From Golubevia sp. BC0850 (lineage: Eukaryota; Basidiomycota; Exobasidiomycetes; Golubeviales; Golubeviaceae): DNA of 64,000 nt. The position numbers and the translations under genes were made by a program. How positions within the stretch are numbered: the stretch's first letter is position 1; every line of letters starts with the position of its first letter. Location of the stretch: positions 1-64,000 of the forward strand of contig JAAVVG010000041.1 of the NCBI GenBank assembly GCA_012976225.1, written 5' to 3'. Below, piece after piece: positions 46,165 through 57,732 of this stretch. The notes under the pieces were generated by a model that worked only from the letters and a program-made list of their open reading frames with translations, did no database searches and was not told the DNA's origin.

Positions 46165-47865
46165 TCAAGCCTTGGTAGCACTTGGATCCTTGACATTAGC
46201 TGGAGCACAATCGAAAGTCTTTTGAAAAGGCTTGTAGATCTGACCGGCCAGGTTAGTGACAGCAGAAAGAAGATTGTTGGCTAGTCCAAGATTTCCAAGA
46301 GAAGAAGGAGTTAAACCACCTGCGATAGCTGATTCGTAGAGAGCACATCCCTGAGAAAAGAAGGGAAAGGGGAAAGGGATCAGCCAAGCTTGTTGACTCG
46401 AATTGAGAAGCGAGACTAGAGATCACTCACGAGCTTGTTTGGAGTCAAATCATCTTGAGTGAAAGAAGCTTGAAGAGGAACGTAAGCTCCGCCGATGTTT
46501 TGTCCAGGTGGAACAAATCTAGGTAACATGAAGCTTGGAGTATCTGCCATGAGATTGACCAAGGTGTAAGGAGTTTCTCTTGGGAACCAGTTCTGAGGGA
46601 ACTTCTCTTCAAGGAAGAATGAATCGAGATCGTCTGACGAGGTTGAGACTCCAGAGGTACCGTCTTTGGAGTTAGAGAAAAGGTTCAAGACCAAAGCAGC
46701 CTGTGGAAGAAGAAACGAACGGAGAGAGTGCCAAGTGATCAGCAACAGCACGGTATTAGTGGCAGATGGTCCACGTACTTGTACTCACTTCACCGTATGA
46801 AAAGATGTATCTTGGAGGTAGGAAAGTGAAACTTGGATTGTGGTTACGAGAATCTAAGAATCTCTGGTAACGATACTCGATCAAAGACTCCTTGGTTGCA
46901 TTTCCTCCGGAGTACTTATCGTTGAAAGATTTGAAAGCAGCATATCTTTCTTGAGAGAGCTTGGAGTTTTGACCATTGAAGTGATAGTCTTCGCGACTAA
47001 GAGAGGCATCTCCTTCGATTTTTCCATGATCTGCGGATTGGAGAAACAGAGAAGTAGGAGAAGTAAGAGAGGTGACTACAGCTAGACGGAGATCCAACCA
47101 GGGATGGACGAGTGACGACGATTCGACGATTCGTCCGTCGAGACACTTACAGTTCAGACCTTTTCCAGAAGCAGTACTTCCACCGATGTTGACCATTTGA
47201 GTCAAAACATCTCCATCAGTGTAGACTGCTAGAAGGGCTAGGAAGGTGGCGAAGTCGAATCCCTGAGAGACGAGATGAAGGGGTGACGACGACGGTCAAT
47301 TTCGAGAACGCGACTTCCTCCACCCACTCTTTGACACTACTAACCATGTTGAAACCTTTTTGAGCACCTTCGATGATATCGGAAGCATGAACAATTCCAT
47401 TTCTTGGAATGTAACCGTGTCCAGCCAACTGAGAGAAGACGGTTCAAATCAGTCAAGACCTTCCACCGCATCTAGTTCAAATCCCGAAATCACAACTTAC
47501 AGTGTTCAAACCTGGACAGGGACTGTTCGGACACAAAAAGATAAAAGAAAGGGTTGCAATCTCAGTAAAGGAAGATCCCAAGTAACAATCTCGCAAGATA
47601 CTCACGATCTTTGGTCACCACTTCTGGGGGCCTTGTAAGGATGATCCGCATCCGGAACGCTCTTCAAAGCTCTCTTACGTCTGATCAGACTAAAATCTCT
47701 AGCTGGACTACGTTTACCAGCTAAAGGGTCTGGGATGGAATCTCTCTTTGAAAAGGGGATGATATTGTTGGAAGAGAGTTCGTTCGAGTTGAAGGATGGA
47801 AAGGCTTGAACTTGAGATGAGAGGAGCAAAGAAACCGAGAGGATGAAAGAGGAGGTAAATCTCAT
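46165..47865 (-). CDS. Secreted heme-thiolate peroxygenase (chloroperoxidase/UPO family)
   Basis: Unspecific peroxygenases are secreted heme enzymes that use hydrogen peroxide to insert oxygen into many substrates. ATG 47865 begins a signal peptide, MRFTSSFILSVSLLLSSQVQ ending in A. A pro-region follows, then a 22-nt exon (47501-47522) that carries the proximal heme ligand in PCPGLNT. Next come LAGHGYIPRNGIVHASDIIE and EGAQKGFNM, then the acid-base motif EGDASLSRED (family consensus EGDxSxxR), then IEYRYQRFLDSRNHNPSFTF and LPPRYIFSYGE. The C-terminal part ends NVKDPSATKA before TGA 46165-46167. At least seven exons. Both catalytic motifs are present, so the enzyme should be active. Confidence 0.9.
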
Positions 47866-48320
47866 GTGGACGGAGTTGAGGGGAGGGGAAACCAGAGGAA
47901 TTCGTAAGGAATGTGGCGAAGGGAGAAAGAGGTGGTAGGTGGAAGAAGAAGAAGAAGAAAGAAAGAAAGAAAGAAGGGTGCCAGTGTTTGAATTTATAAT
48001 CCAGAAACAAGGAATTCCGTTTTCGGAAGGGGAACGGTAATCGAACACGCATACATTCAAGGGGTAAGGTCCAGATTTAGCTCGCTCGCTCTGGAGGCGT
48101 AGAAAACGATGCCTTTCCGCTTCCAGAAAGTTTCCAAAAAGCCTTGAGAATATCGAAGTGACTCCTTTACTCCAAGATAACTAGATTCTCCAACTGACTC
48201 GAAAAAGGGTGGGGAGAAAAAAGCTGGGTCGCGTATTTGTTTTCCAACTCTTCGAGATCTTCGATTCTTCGTGCAAACTTGTTCGCATCTCAATCGACCT
48301 CGTCATCACTCTCAACGCTA
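47866..48320. promoter_or_regulatory. Divergent upstream region, peroxygenase and mini F-box ORF
   Basis: 455 bases, including a GAA/GAAA-type simple repeat at about 47944-47972 close to the peroxygenase start. No other element recognised. Confidence 0.4.
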
Positions 48321-48506
48321 ATGGGCAACGCAAAAGTGGTAGAGAGAGGAGCAGAAGCTACAAAAGCTCAACAGAGAGCGCTTCAATTGATTTCGATTCC
48401 AGAACTCGTTCTCTCCATCTTCCGTCCTCTTCCTTTGGAGGACATCAACCATTTCCATCAAGTTCATTCTTCATTCAAACCTTTAATCCTTTATTTCATC
48501 TATTGA
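48321..48506 (+). CDS. Mini F-box ORF (61 residues)
   Basis: An intact short frame, MGNAKVVERGAEATKAQQRA continuing LQLISIPELVLSIFRPLPLE and DINHFHQVHSSFKPLI, forms a complete F-box-like helix set and then stops at TGA 48504-48506. No LRR follows within 450 bases in any frame. It may be a truncated F-box copy or a real small Skp1-binding protein. Similarity to the other copies is at the F-box pattern level only. Confidence 0.45.
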   Translation: MGNAKVVERGAEATKAQQRALQLISIPELVLSIFRPLPLEDINHFHQVHSSFKPLILYFIY

Positions 48507-48977
48507 ACATCTTTTGAACAAGCCCACTGCCGTTGGGAAGGATTCGTTATATCAATCAAAAAGGTCAATTTGCGATCAAAAAATTCAGATGGTAGCCTAA
48601 GGTTAAGCTCAACTCCACTCAGCTTCTTGTGATTTGAGGAATGGAGAGTCTTCTCCGTCGCTCTGTCAATCCAAAATTACCTTCTCTCTTCCGTTTGGAA
48701 GCCATGCACTCATTTGGCAAGGGCAAGTCTTAGCCCGCATTTCTCTTCCTTCCCTTGATCTTACAACCTTTCATCATTTCTAACTCTCCATCTCTATACC
48801 CAACCATCTAATTAGTTTTCACCTTCTAGATTCCGATATACTCCTACCAACCTCAAGCATCATGCTTCATCACTTCAGCTGTCACTTCCCTCTCATCTCA
48901 TCTCATGCTTCACACGTTCTTCACGACTCATGATTCAACCCTCCTAAAATTACAAAACCCCCAGGCCCTAATACAAC
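48507..48977. other. Gap between mini F-box ORF and FMP32-like gene
   Basis: T/C-rich, convergent 3' region. No LRR tail for the mini F-box could be found. Nothing else recognised. Confidence 0.4.
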
Positions 48978-50259
48978 CTACTTGAACATTCTCAAATAAG
49001 CCAACAACAGAGCACCAGCACCAGTAGCGACTCCGACCAAATATTGAAGTACCGAGAATTTAGCGCTCTGAATGGAAGTTCTCAAACCTGCGATTTCAGA
49101 TTCGATTCGAGTATCTACTTCTTTGATTTTGAGAGCATGAACTGAGGATTCATCTCTTATACGACCTAGGAGCGGTTGAATTGAGGAGAGAAAAGGGGGA
49201 AGCAAAAGAGGGGGAGGGGAAAAGAGAGAAGGGGAGGGTAGATCAGTAAAGAGTTTCTTAACTCACATTCCTAAAACCTAAAGATCCTTCCACAGAAACC
49301 TAAGTGCAAGATCACCAGAAAAATCTCTGATCTGATCTGGACCCTGATCCTTCAGGCAAGAGAAAAAGAAGCCTACTATATTACTAACCTTTCTCCAGAT
49401 TCAAATCCAACCTAACTCCAGCTGTAGTTCTAGTGACTTCTTCTCTTAAACGTTGTTTCAGACGCTCTACATCAGCCATTAACCTCTCGTTCTCATTCTT
49501 CATCAGTTCGAAATCGTTGCGTTCTAGGAGTTGAATTTCGGATTTGAGACGGGCGAAATCGACCTAGTGAGAGGGGAATGGGGAGATGGAGAGAGGAAAC
49601 GCGAGTGGGATGTGAGGAGCGAAGTTAGGGAACCTATGCCGAATTGGAAAAGGCTTTACGTTCATGGGATAGCGAGAGGTGAGAGGGGCCAGGGAGTTTG
49701 AGGGGTTGTTCTCTTGATAGCTAGACTCGAGTCTTCCCTGTCCTGTTTAGCCTACTCCTTCAGAGAAGTTTTTGTTCATGTCTGAAGTTTCTAGTCATGT
49801 CTAGTCTACTCCAAAAATCTTGATCAATCCCTCTCCTGCTTTCCACCAATCATCACCTTCCACTCGACTTCCAAGTGCCATACTGACCTTTTGAGTATAC
49901 CTCCATCTCTCACCCTCTTCTCTCCCAACCAAAGTCTTTCCCAAGTTGTTCACACTTTCATCTACCACATCTGCCATCGCTGCCACCAAAGAGTCAGCTT
50001 GCTGTCGTGGGATTCCTGAAGCTTCTAGACGTGTCAGGAGAGCATGGGTATCGAAGTGAAAGGCTGAATTGGGAGAAGTGCTGCAGAAGTTTCGGCTGCT
50101 GAGTGAATTTTGAAGGTAGAATGATTGAGGTTTTGGACGTTGATAAGAAGTGGAAGCGATTGAGGTTGAAGGTAGACGAGTGAATTGTGAGACTGACTGG
50201 TTTGAGATGGCAATGGTTCTGGCACTGGCTCTTTGTAGACTCAAGGCAGAAGGCTTCAT
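48978..50259 (-). CDS. FMP32: Fmp32/MCUR1-family mitochondrial coiled-coil protein
   Basis: Family members are inner-membrane proteins with a matrix coiled coil and a C-terminal membrane anchor; roles in respiratory-complex assembly and, in animals, calcium uniporter regulation have been described. ATG 50259 opens a basic mitochondrial leader (MKPSALSLQRASARTIAISN). Then come FDTHALLTRLEASGIPRQQA, DSLVAAMADVVDESVNNLGK, then after an intron VDFARLKSEIQLLERNDFEL and EEVTRTTAGVRLDLNLEKG, then RIRDESSVHALKIKEVDTRI, ESEIAGLRTSIQSAKFSVLQ and the anchor YLVGVATGAGALLLAYLRMF before TAG 48978-48980. All hallmark blocks are present. The first intron is about 325 nt. Head to head with MIX23. Confidence 0.88.
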
Positions 50260-50437
50260 TGTGATTGAGGAAAAGGTAATTGAATGGAATGCAATGAATG
50301 AAAGAGTGAAATTTGGAGAGAGAACGGAGAAGTGATACAAACAAATAATTGGAGAAGGGAGAACATGAACTTCGATAAGCCTTCTCTTCCTCTTTCCACC
50401 ATCACTCCTTAACTAAGCTTTAAGTTATTTTAGTTCA
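50260..50437. promoter_or_regulatory. 178-bp divergent promoter, FMP32-like gene and MIX23
   Basis: Start codons are 178 bases apart, and both products are expected in mitochondria. No specific element is recognised. Confidence 0.6.
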
Positions 50438-51616
50438 ATGACATATTATTCTCCAAGAATGTCATTCCCTTTCCCAACTTCAACTTCAACTTCAGATCCG
50501 CCGTACCTTTCTACTTCTACTTCTACCTCATCCACCTCTCGAGCTTCCAATCCTTCCACACCACCCTCAGCTTCTGATTCCTTCCCCTCCACTCCATCGA
50601 ATTTCAATCCTTCAATTTGTTACAATTTAGTCCAATTCAAAGGTTAGTCAATCTCCAACCCCTTCGATTTCCTCCCCTTTCTCTAACGTTCTTCTCATTT
50701 CATCTCTCATCTTCCTCTAGCCATCCTAAGACAAACTCGACTCTTAGATGACAACCTTCTACGACAACTCAATCGAACTCAAGCTCAATTCAGAGATCAA
50801 GGTCATTCTTCCTCTCCTTCTCTACTCAGCCCTTCTGACAGACTCAAATCTTCAAATGTCAAGGATCTAGGAATCTCAAGTTACAGTACCACTCCAGAAC
50901 GAGTCTGCTTGGACTTCTGGAGAGAATTGAATAGAGGTTGGGAATATAGGGAGGGAGTTGTCAGGGCTTGTCAGCATGTGATCCTTGGAGAGACACAAGG
51001 AAAGGCCAGTGGGAAGCCCAAAGGGAAACAGAATGAGAATGTGGAGTGGGGTCTGGACGCTGATGAGATGATCGAAGAGAAGGTCGAGAATAAGAACAGA
51101 AGTAATAGAGATGATTGGGATGATAGAGGTAGTAGATCTGAAACTAAGGATCAAATGATGGTGAGTAGATAGAAGACGGGGGGATGTCAGCTTTTCGTTG
51201 GAACGTTTCAATCAACGACTTCTTTGGGTTCAAACTCATTCTTAACTTCTTGAAGCTATCAGACATCAGCTGTATAATTCCTGTCATCTCGAGAAGAAGA
51301 TGAAGTTGAGGTCGAAGGAGCTTCTTTGCAAAACAGCGCTTTTGCCACCTTGTTTTTGTCTTCGAAGTTTACTCACCTGTTCAACTTCACTCTTCATCCT
51401 CATTTCCTTCTTTCAATCCAGCAACGACAAATCCAACAAGAATTAAACGTAGAAAGAGTTATTAGACAATCTTCTTTAGCAGCTTTCAAATCTCGATGCC
51501 CTTTATTTCAACCTGATCTATCAACCTCAAGCACAAGCATAAAGGAGAGAACTTGGCAGAGGGAAATTTGGGAAGGAAGGGGTCAGATGGAAAAAGAAGA
51601 TTTTCATCTAAGATAA
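50438..51616 (+). CDS. MIX23: Mix23/Cid2-family mitochondrial intermembrane-space protein
   Basis: Mix23 (Cid2 in fission yeast, CCDC58 in animals) is a small twin-Cys protein of the intermembrane space that supports import. The frame starts at ATG 50438 or 50459 with a Ser/Thr/Pro-rich lead. Then come ICYNLVQFK joined through an intron to AILRQTRLLDDNLLRQLNRT, ERVCLDFWRELNRGWEYREG, VVRACQHVI, a variable insert, RHQLYNSCHLEKKMKLRSKE, and the C-terminal QQRQIQQELNVERVIRQSSL followed by AAFKSRCPLFQP. The stop is TAA 51614-51616. Cys residues in CYN, CPL and near them fit the twin-Cys pattern. The insert between residues about 140 and 200 and its splice sites are uncertain. Confidence 0.8.
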
Positions 51617-51970
51617 ACACCCTTGTAACACTTGAAAGCCTTTCAATTGCAATTTGAACACCACTCTATCTCATTATTCGAAGAGAATGTCAATGTCGAA
51701 GCTCTGGAATGACAAAGATTTGAACTTAATCTTGATTTACACTAAGTAGGTAAGAGTGAACGATTCTTTACAAGGTAAGGTGAGATGATGGGGTTAGAAA
51801 AGAGATTTGCTTTGTCCAGATCAAAGAAAGAGCTCGAGAATTATGAAGCGGAAAGATATTTGGAGTAAGAGAGTAAGAAACAACAAAACAGCAGAAAACT
51901 TAAAGATATGAGAGCGATGAAGACGAAAAGAAAAAAAGTTGGGAGAAGAGAAGTAACGAATCAGATTCTC
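51617..51970. other. Convergent gap, MIX23 and GH26-like gene
   Basis: A/G-rich on the plus strand. Nothing recognised. Confidence 0.5.
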
Positions 51971-54788
51971 TTACTTCAAGTAAGTGTTATCTTCTCCTCC
52001 TTGAGTTTCTGAAGCTCCTTGAGTGGTCTTAGATCCAGTAGCCTTATCGCTCTTGGATCGAGAAGCACTGTCGGATTGAGAAGCTTCATCAGATTGAGAA
52101 GCATCGGATTGGGTTGGAGTTGAAGTTGCAGTTACAGTCTTTGATCCTTCTTGGGTAGATTGAGCAGATCCATTAGAAGAATGTTTCGAAGATCCCTTTC
52201 CAGTCTCAGTGATCTTAGTCTCAGTGGTCTTGGTAGTTTGAGTAGGTTGATCAGTTGGAGTCGAGTCCGTCTTGGTTGGAGTAGACTTAGAATCAGAAGT
52301 CTTGGATCCGGAGGAAGAAGTCTTAGATCCAGACTCAGAAGAGCTGGAAGTTTGAGTGGAAGCTTCAGAAGTAGAAGTCATAGTCTCTGTCGAGGTTGAA
52401 TTTCCTTCTTGAGAATGATGTCCATGATGACCATGGCCATGTTGACCATTCTTCCATCCATCTGGTTGATAGTTCTCTCCACCGGGACCTCCTTTTTGAC
52501 CATGTCCTAATCCATCATCTTGACTACCATCTCCTTCTTGGTTTGATGTGGAATTATCAGAAGATGAAGAACCGTTCAGAGGAGTTGAGGTGGAATTGTT
52601 GGATTGAGAACCTTCTTGAGTTGAATTTGAAGAAGTAGAATTGTTGCCATCTAGAGGAGTCATGGTCGAGTTCTTTCCATTTCCATTAGATGAAGAGTTT
52701 TCTGATTGAGTAGAACTGTTTCCACTTCCTTGAGAATCAGTTCCGTTTCCTTTGGTAGAAGTGTCAGTGGAGTTGGAAGAACCTGAAGAAGAATCAGAGT
52801 TGATGGTCGAGTTTGAAGATGATGCACCGTTTCCCAAATCAGTAGAGGTCGAGTCTTCACTTCCCTGAGAATCAGTCGAGTTGGAAGAACCTGAAGAAGA
52901 ATCAGAGTTGCTGGTCGAGTTTGAAGATGATGCACCGTTTCCCAAATCAGTAGAGGTCGAGTCTTCACTTCCCTGAGAATCAGTCGAGTTGGAACTGGAG
53001 CTATCATTCCCTTGAGAATTGGAATCTCCATTTCCAGAGGACGATTGATCCGTCGATGAGCTACCGTCTTCGTCACAAGTCTCCTCTGCACCACCAGAGC
53101 TTGAATCGGTTGAGTTAGAACCAGATCCGTTGATGACAGAGCTAGAAAGACCTCCGGTGGTGGTGTTGGTCGAGTCCGTAGACATTGGAGAGTCGTTTTC
53201 ACTTCCATCCTCTTCTTCGCAGGTCTCGTCATCAGACTCATCCGAAGAATCGTCTGATCTGTTTGCAGGAATCTTGGATGCAATGTTTCCAGATGCGGAG
53301 TTTGAAGAATCTCCTCCTAGAGTCGAGTTGACAGCACCACCGATGGAGCTTAGAGTTGAGTTTGAGCTGGTAGAGTTGACACTTTCAGTTCCAGTCATGG
53401 TAGAGTTGGATGGTTGAGTAGAGTTGACAGAAGATGAACCTGCGTCTGACTTGAGAAGAGCTTGGGTCTTCTTGACGACATCGGAACCTGCCTCGTCGAC
53501 GACTCTGAAGTCGTATCCTTTCTGATAATTAAACCAAGTGACAGAAACGAGGTTGGACATCCCTTGTGAAGGAGAGTCCAAGATCTCTTTGAGCCATGCG
53601 ACTCTCTCGTCAGCAGACCCTGCAGTTCCGAGACCTGTCTCTCCAATAGCGAACTTGGCACCTTGAGCAGTACTGTGATTAAACAAAAAATGAATGTCAG
53701 AATGGTTTTTCTGGATGTCGAGTTCACTTCGAACGTTTAAACTCACCATTTGTCATGGAAGTCTTTCATGGTCTTGACGAAGGATCCAGGTCCGTCCTTG
53801 GGATAGTAATCGATACCACACTGAAGAAGGAGAAGGAACGAAGAAGATTTCAGTCTTCAGGAAATTGACTTGAAAGCAAGTTTGAATTTGAAAGACTCAC
53901 GAAGTCGATCTCCGAGAGATCTGGCATGTACTTGTCGTATTGAGAAGTGTCTCCAGCGACGTTAGGAGTGAAGAACATCTTGGCTTTACCGCCAGTCTTT
54001 TCTCTGACAGCCTTAGTAACGACGGACCAAGCTGTCTTGAAAGCAGCAGCGGTGTCGTCACCAGTGCCTCCTGGGTAAGTTCCATCTGAAAGATAGTAGT
54101 CTGAAGAACAAGATTGGAAGAGTCCACACCTCAGTCAAGATTTCTTCTCTCGTTCTCTGGTCATCCTCAAATCATTAAAGAGTACTCACTGATCTCATGT
54201 CCAAAACGAACTCTGACTTCTATTCCGTCGTCGGTGAATTGCTTGACGACATCTGCGATCGCTTGGGCTTGAGAATCGTCATCTTCAGTCATACCACCGA
54301 AACCTCCAGTTGGCATAATTGCTGGCTCAAAAATAGCTCCTGAACTTTTGACATCGTCTTTGACTTGGAGAAGTTGAGATCCGTCGTACTTCTCGTCCTT
54401 TTTGACTTGGGAGTAGTAACCATAAGTTGCGACCTTTTGACCTAGAATGTCGGTGAGGGCAGCCATGTTGGTGGATTTACCGCCACCAGATCCATCGTCA
54501 CTGTTGAAAAGGTGAGCAGATGAAAGAGTGAATCAGTAAAGGAAACGATGCCTCGGAAAGGGAGAAGAGAACTACTCACGGGAGCAACCCAAAGGTGACT
54601 TGACCGCTGGATGATCCAGTAGAGTTTGAAGTAGAATTTAGATTAGTTGAACTCTTAGCATTGGAATCAGTTGAATTAGAATCGAGCGAAGTGGTGTCGG
54701 TTGAGCTTGAGTTGTCCTGGCGGATTTTAATTGGAGCTCCCACAACTAGTGAAGCCGCTACCAGAGCGATTAATGAAGTAGAGACCAT
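51971..54788 (-). CDS. Secreted GH26-like glycoside hydrolase with long Ser/Asn/Thr tail
   Basis: ATG 54788 opens a signal peptide (MVSTSLIALVAASLVVGAP). A short Ser/Asn/Thr linker is followed by the catalytic barrel: VATYGYYSQVKKDEKYDG, FEPAIMPTGGFGGMTEDDDS, QFTDDGIEVRVRFGHEIS (probable acid/base Glu), KMFFTPNVAGD, CGIDYYPKDGPGSFVKTMKD, and AKFAIGETGLGTAG (probable nucleophile Glu). The order and spacing fit the GH26/GH-A clan, where mannanases and related enzymes occur. The C-terminal ~450 residues are Ser/Thr/Asn/Gly/Asp-rich with dozens of N-glycosylation sequons, a His-rich patch (HGHGHHGHHSQ) and a 36-residue tandem repeat. There is no C-terminal hydrophobic GPI signal; the end is NTYLK. 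Substrate is not known. At least five exons. Confidence 0.75.
52770..52995. repeat. 108-bp tandem repeat, two units, coding
   Basis: The sequence beginning GAGTCTTCACTTCCCTGAGA recurs at 52851 and 52959, giving a 108-bp period (36 codons) in the tail of the GH26-like gene. The two full units differ at only a few bases, so the duplication is recent. Confidence 0.9.
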
Positions 54789-55946
54789 AGTGATTAAAGC
54801 TTAGAGGGTTGAAAGAGTAAGAAAGATACCGTCAAGGTACTTTGAGAAGAGAAAAAAAAGAAGGGTTGGAAAAGAGTTGTTCACCGTCGAGGTGAGGAAA
54901 GGGGAAAACTTCTGTGACTCTCCAACTTCTGGATATTTATATTTCTGAAAGCTCTTCTTTGCATGGGCGTTTTGGAAATTGTTTAAACAACCTTTGGAGA
55001 TGGCGTTTCGAATGAGCGTGGAAGACGTTCGGTTGCAGGTAGAAAAGCGATGTGGCGTTGAACGTTGAACGCCAATTCCTGCGCATGATGCTATCATCCC
55101 TTCTCTCCCCCAAAAGGCATTAACAGGTCTGTGTGGATTCAAACGCCTCACAGATTTCAGATTTCTATGAATATAGATCCCCTGCGACCGGCAACTCAGG
55201 TTCTAAAATTGGAAGCAAGTGGCGGGTGGCGAGTGGTACACAGAGCTTCTGTCGATGGATGAAGAATACCACTCCTGCCTGTCGATGGATGACGAAGAAC
55301 TTCGCCCTTGCAACACAATTTTTGGTGTGGCTCAGAAGAAAACCAAGTTTGGGTCTCTATCGAAAATGCAGAGCTTTGAAGAGAAGAGGCGGGGTACTTT
55401 GACTCACACCTCGACGAGCTGAACGCATCGCCCGCCTCCTCACACCCTCTGGTCTTTCCAAACAAGGGGCGGATCTTTTCAGAGTCAGCTGTTCTTATTT
55501 AGGTGAACTGGAAGTGTCAGCCGCATCAGTCAAAGGCAGCTGAAGCGGCCAAGCTTGCAAATTGCTTCACCACTCCTTCACTCGCAGTTGCCTCTCTCCC
55601 TCACTCAGAACAGGCAGCTAGAAAAAGATTCATGAAAACTAGACCCCGACTTGGCTTTGAAGGTGCCTGTGTTTGAAGCTCCTGAGGGGCAGTCAAGAGG
55701 GTACGAACCTGTTGGAAGAAAGCTAGAGTAGAGATTCAGCTCAGATTTCCTTCTGAACCTGAAAGCTGAGCTATTCTGAAGACACAGCTCTGGTCAAGCT
55801 GTATAGCTCACTTTCCACTCTGAAAGATCGATTTGTGAGGAGCGGATTGTTACAACCGAGAGCCATCTTCTTACTTTCGCTTCTTTGGCTCTCATCTTGA
55901 CTTTGTTCACAAATTCGCCTATTAGAATCACAGAAGTAGCCCCGAA
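54789..55946. other. 1.16-kb intergenic, divergent
   Basis: Between the GH26-like gene (minus) and the Myb/SANT-like gene (plus). A direct repeat, CTGTCGATGGATGA, occurs twice near 55248 and 55279. Short frames have no known motif; this is probably promoter sequence for both genes. Confidence 0.45.
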
Positions 55947-57732
55947 ATGGGATCTGAAAATCCAGACAAGTCAGCAAAGAAACTAGCAAAGAAGGCTGCC
56001 AAAGCTCAACTCTCACTGAACAGTTCAACTCAACATAATCAAACTGAATCAAATGAGCAAAGGAAGAGAAGGAGAGGAATCGAAAAGGAAGATAAGAGAA
56101 AGAGAAAGGAAGACAAGCTAGAAAGAAGAAAGAAGAAGGAACAAAAGAACTTGGAGAAAGAACAGAAGAAATCAAAGAAAGAAGAAAAGAAAATGAAGAC
56201 AGCAGACAAGTCGAGGGGAGAAAGTAGTCCGAATGAAGATGAAGATGGAGATCAAATGACTGGACAGGAAGATTGGTTGGAAAGATCGGCGGAGCAAAGT
56301 ATTCAAGCAGATGAACAAGGTGAATGGTCAGCAGGAGAGAAGAAGAAAAAGGACGAAGGGAAGGGGAAAGAGAAGGAGGAAGAGATGGACAGAGGAAGAA
56401 AGAGCAAGTCCAAGAGTGGAAACGATGCAACTGCTGCCGCTTCCAAGAGCAATAGAATTGATGTTCATGAGAATCTCGATACTCTTGTTTCAAGGAGTCA
56501 CCCTATCAGACCCAATCCTGCTTCCGAAGAAGCATCGAACCAAGCAACCTCAAGACCTCAAAAACGTTCAAAGACTTCAGGCACTGCTTCCAATTCCAGG
56601 AAGAAGTCCAACTCTTCAAACTCAAAAGCCTCTACCGAGAAGGATACTGGATCCAAAAAGAGGCGGAAGAGAGGTGAGGCTGGTGATGAGTCGCAGGACG
56701 ATGAACTCGACAAGTCAGATTCTGCGAATGAGAAGAAGACTCAGAAGCCTGAAGTAAAGAAGAGAAAGATTAGGTGGAACCGGAAAATAGATGATTTGAT
56801 TCTAATTGAACGGTGAGTTCAAATCAATCTCGATTGGAGAAAGTGTAAACACCTTCGTCCTCGACCAACTTCGAAGAGTAAACGACTCATCTTATTACGC
56901 AACATGGTCTACCCAATCGACCATCTATTTCATAGTCTCGTTTCAACACAATCTCTAGCAATCAAGAGATCAGATGAGAAAGCCATAGTTTGGAGAGAGT
57001 TGAATCGATCTCCTAATTGGTTTTGGACTAGAGATAATTTGCGTGGTCACTGGGTTCAAATTCAAGATCGATATTTACCCCTTGATTTCGAAGGAACTCT
57101 CAAGGGTGAGTCAGAAGTGGAAGGGATGGATGGAGAGGTGGAACCTTAACTTCACAGAGGGATGATCAAGCTGACGTAGAATCTCCTCCGAATCCTTTCC
57201 GTGCTTGCTTGAATGCTGCTCTTGGGGCCTGAAGAAAAGATTGGGCTTCTTAAAGAAGCCATTGAAGATCCAGTCAAAGGAGCAGAGCTCTCTAAACAGT
57301 CCAAATCAGGATTGGCAAGTCAATCTAGAGCTCGATCCAAAACCTCATCTCAAGCTGCCCAACGATCTCGAAAAAGAGAAGGAACTGTTGTCATTGATAT
57401 GATTGACTCGGATGAGGAGGAGTTAGAAGTAGCTCCTGTTCAAAGACAGGTTACGGTGGAGAAGGAGAAATAGCTGGAGCAAGGAGAGGATGCAGGAGAG
57501 GAAGAGAAGAGGAAGGGCTCAAAAGGAAATGGAGAAAGCCGAGAAACAGCAGAAGAAAGCTGAGAAAGAGAAGAACAAGTTGGAAAAGGAGAAGAGAAAG
57601 AAGAATCAGAACTCAAGTTCAAGAACCGTCGATAGTCAGAGTAAGAAGGGAAGGAGGAAGAGAGACGGTGATCTCGATTCTTTGGTCTCAGAAAGTGGTC
57701 AAGAAGATGAGTATGGCGAGGACATAGACTAG
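55947..57732 (+). CDS. Lys-rich nuclear protein with Myb/SANT-like domain
   Basis: Exon 1, from ATG 55947, encodes about 290 residues dominated by Lys, Glu, Arg and Ser with many basic nuclear-localisation-like runs. It ends in IRWNRKIDDLILIER. The next exon, starting after the AG near 56935, joins in frame: LVSTQSLAIKRSDEKAIVWR, then ELNRSPNWFWTRDNLRGHWV and QIQDRYLPLDFEGTLK. The spaced Trp and aromatic residues fit a Myb/SANT-like DNA- or histone-binding domain found in fungal proteins. A later exon includes LLLGPEEKIGLLKEAIEDPV. A short 46-nt intron (57449-57494) would remove a TAG and join in frame to a coiled coil ending GEDID at 57732. The domain assignment is moderate; the biological role is unknown. 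Confidence 0.65.

Noticed and set aside
55771-56493. 240-residue hydrophobic ORF on the minus strand
   Set aside because: It is the complement of the Lys/Glu-rich exon of the Myb/SANT-like gene; purine-rich coding sequence gives Phe/Leu/Ser-rich antisense frames.
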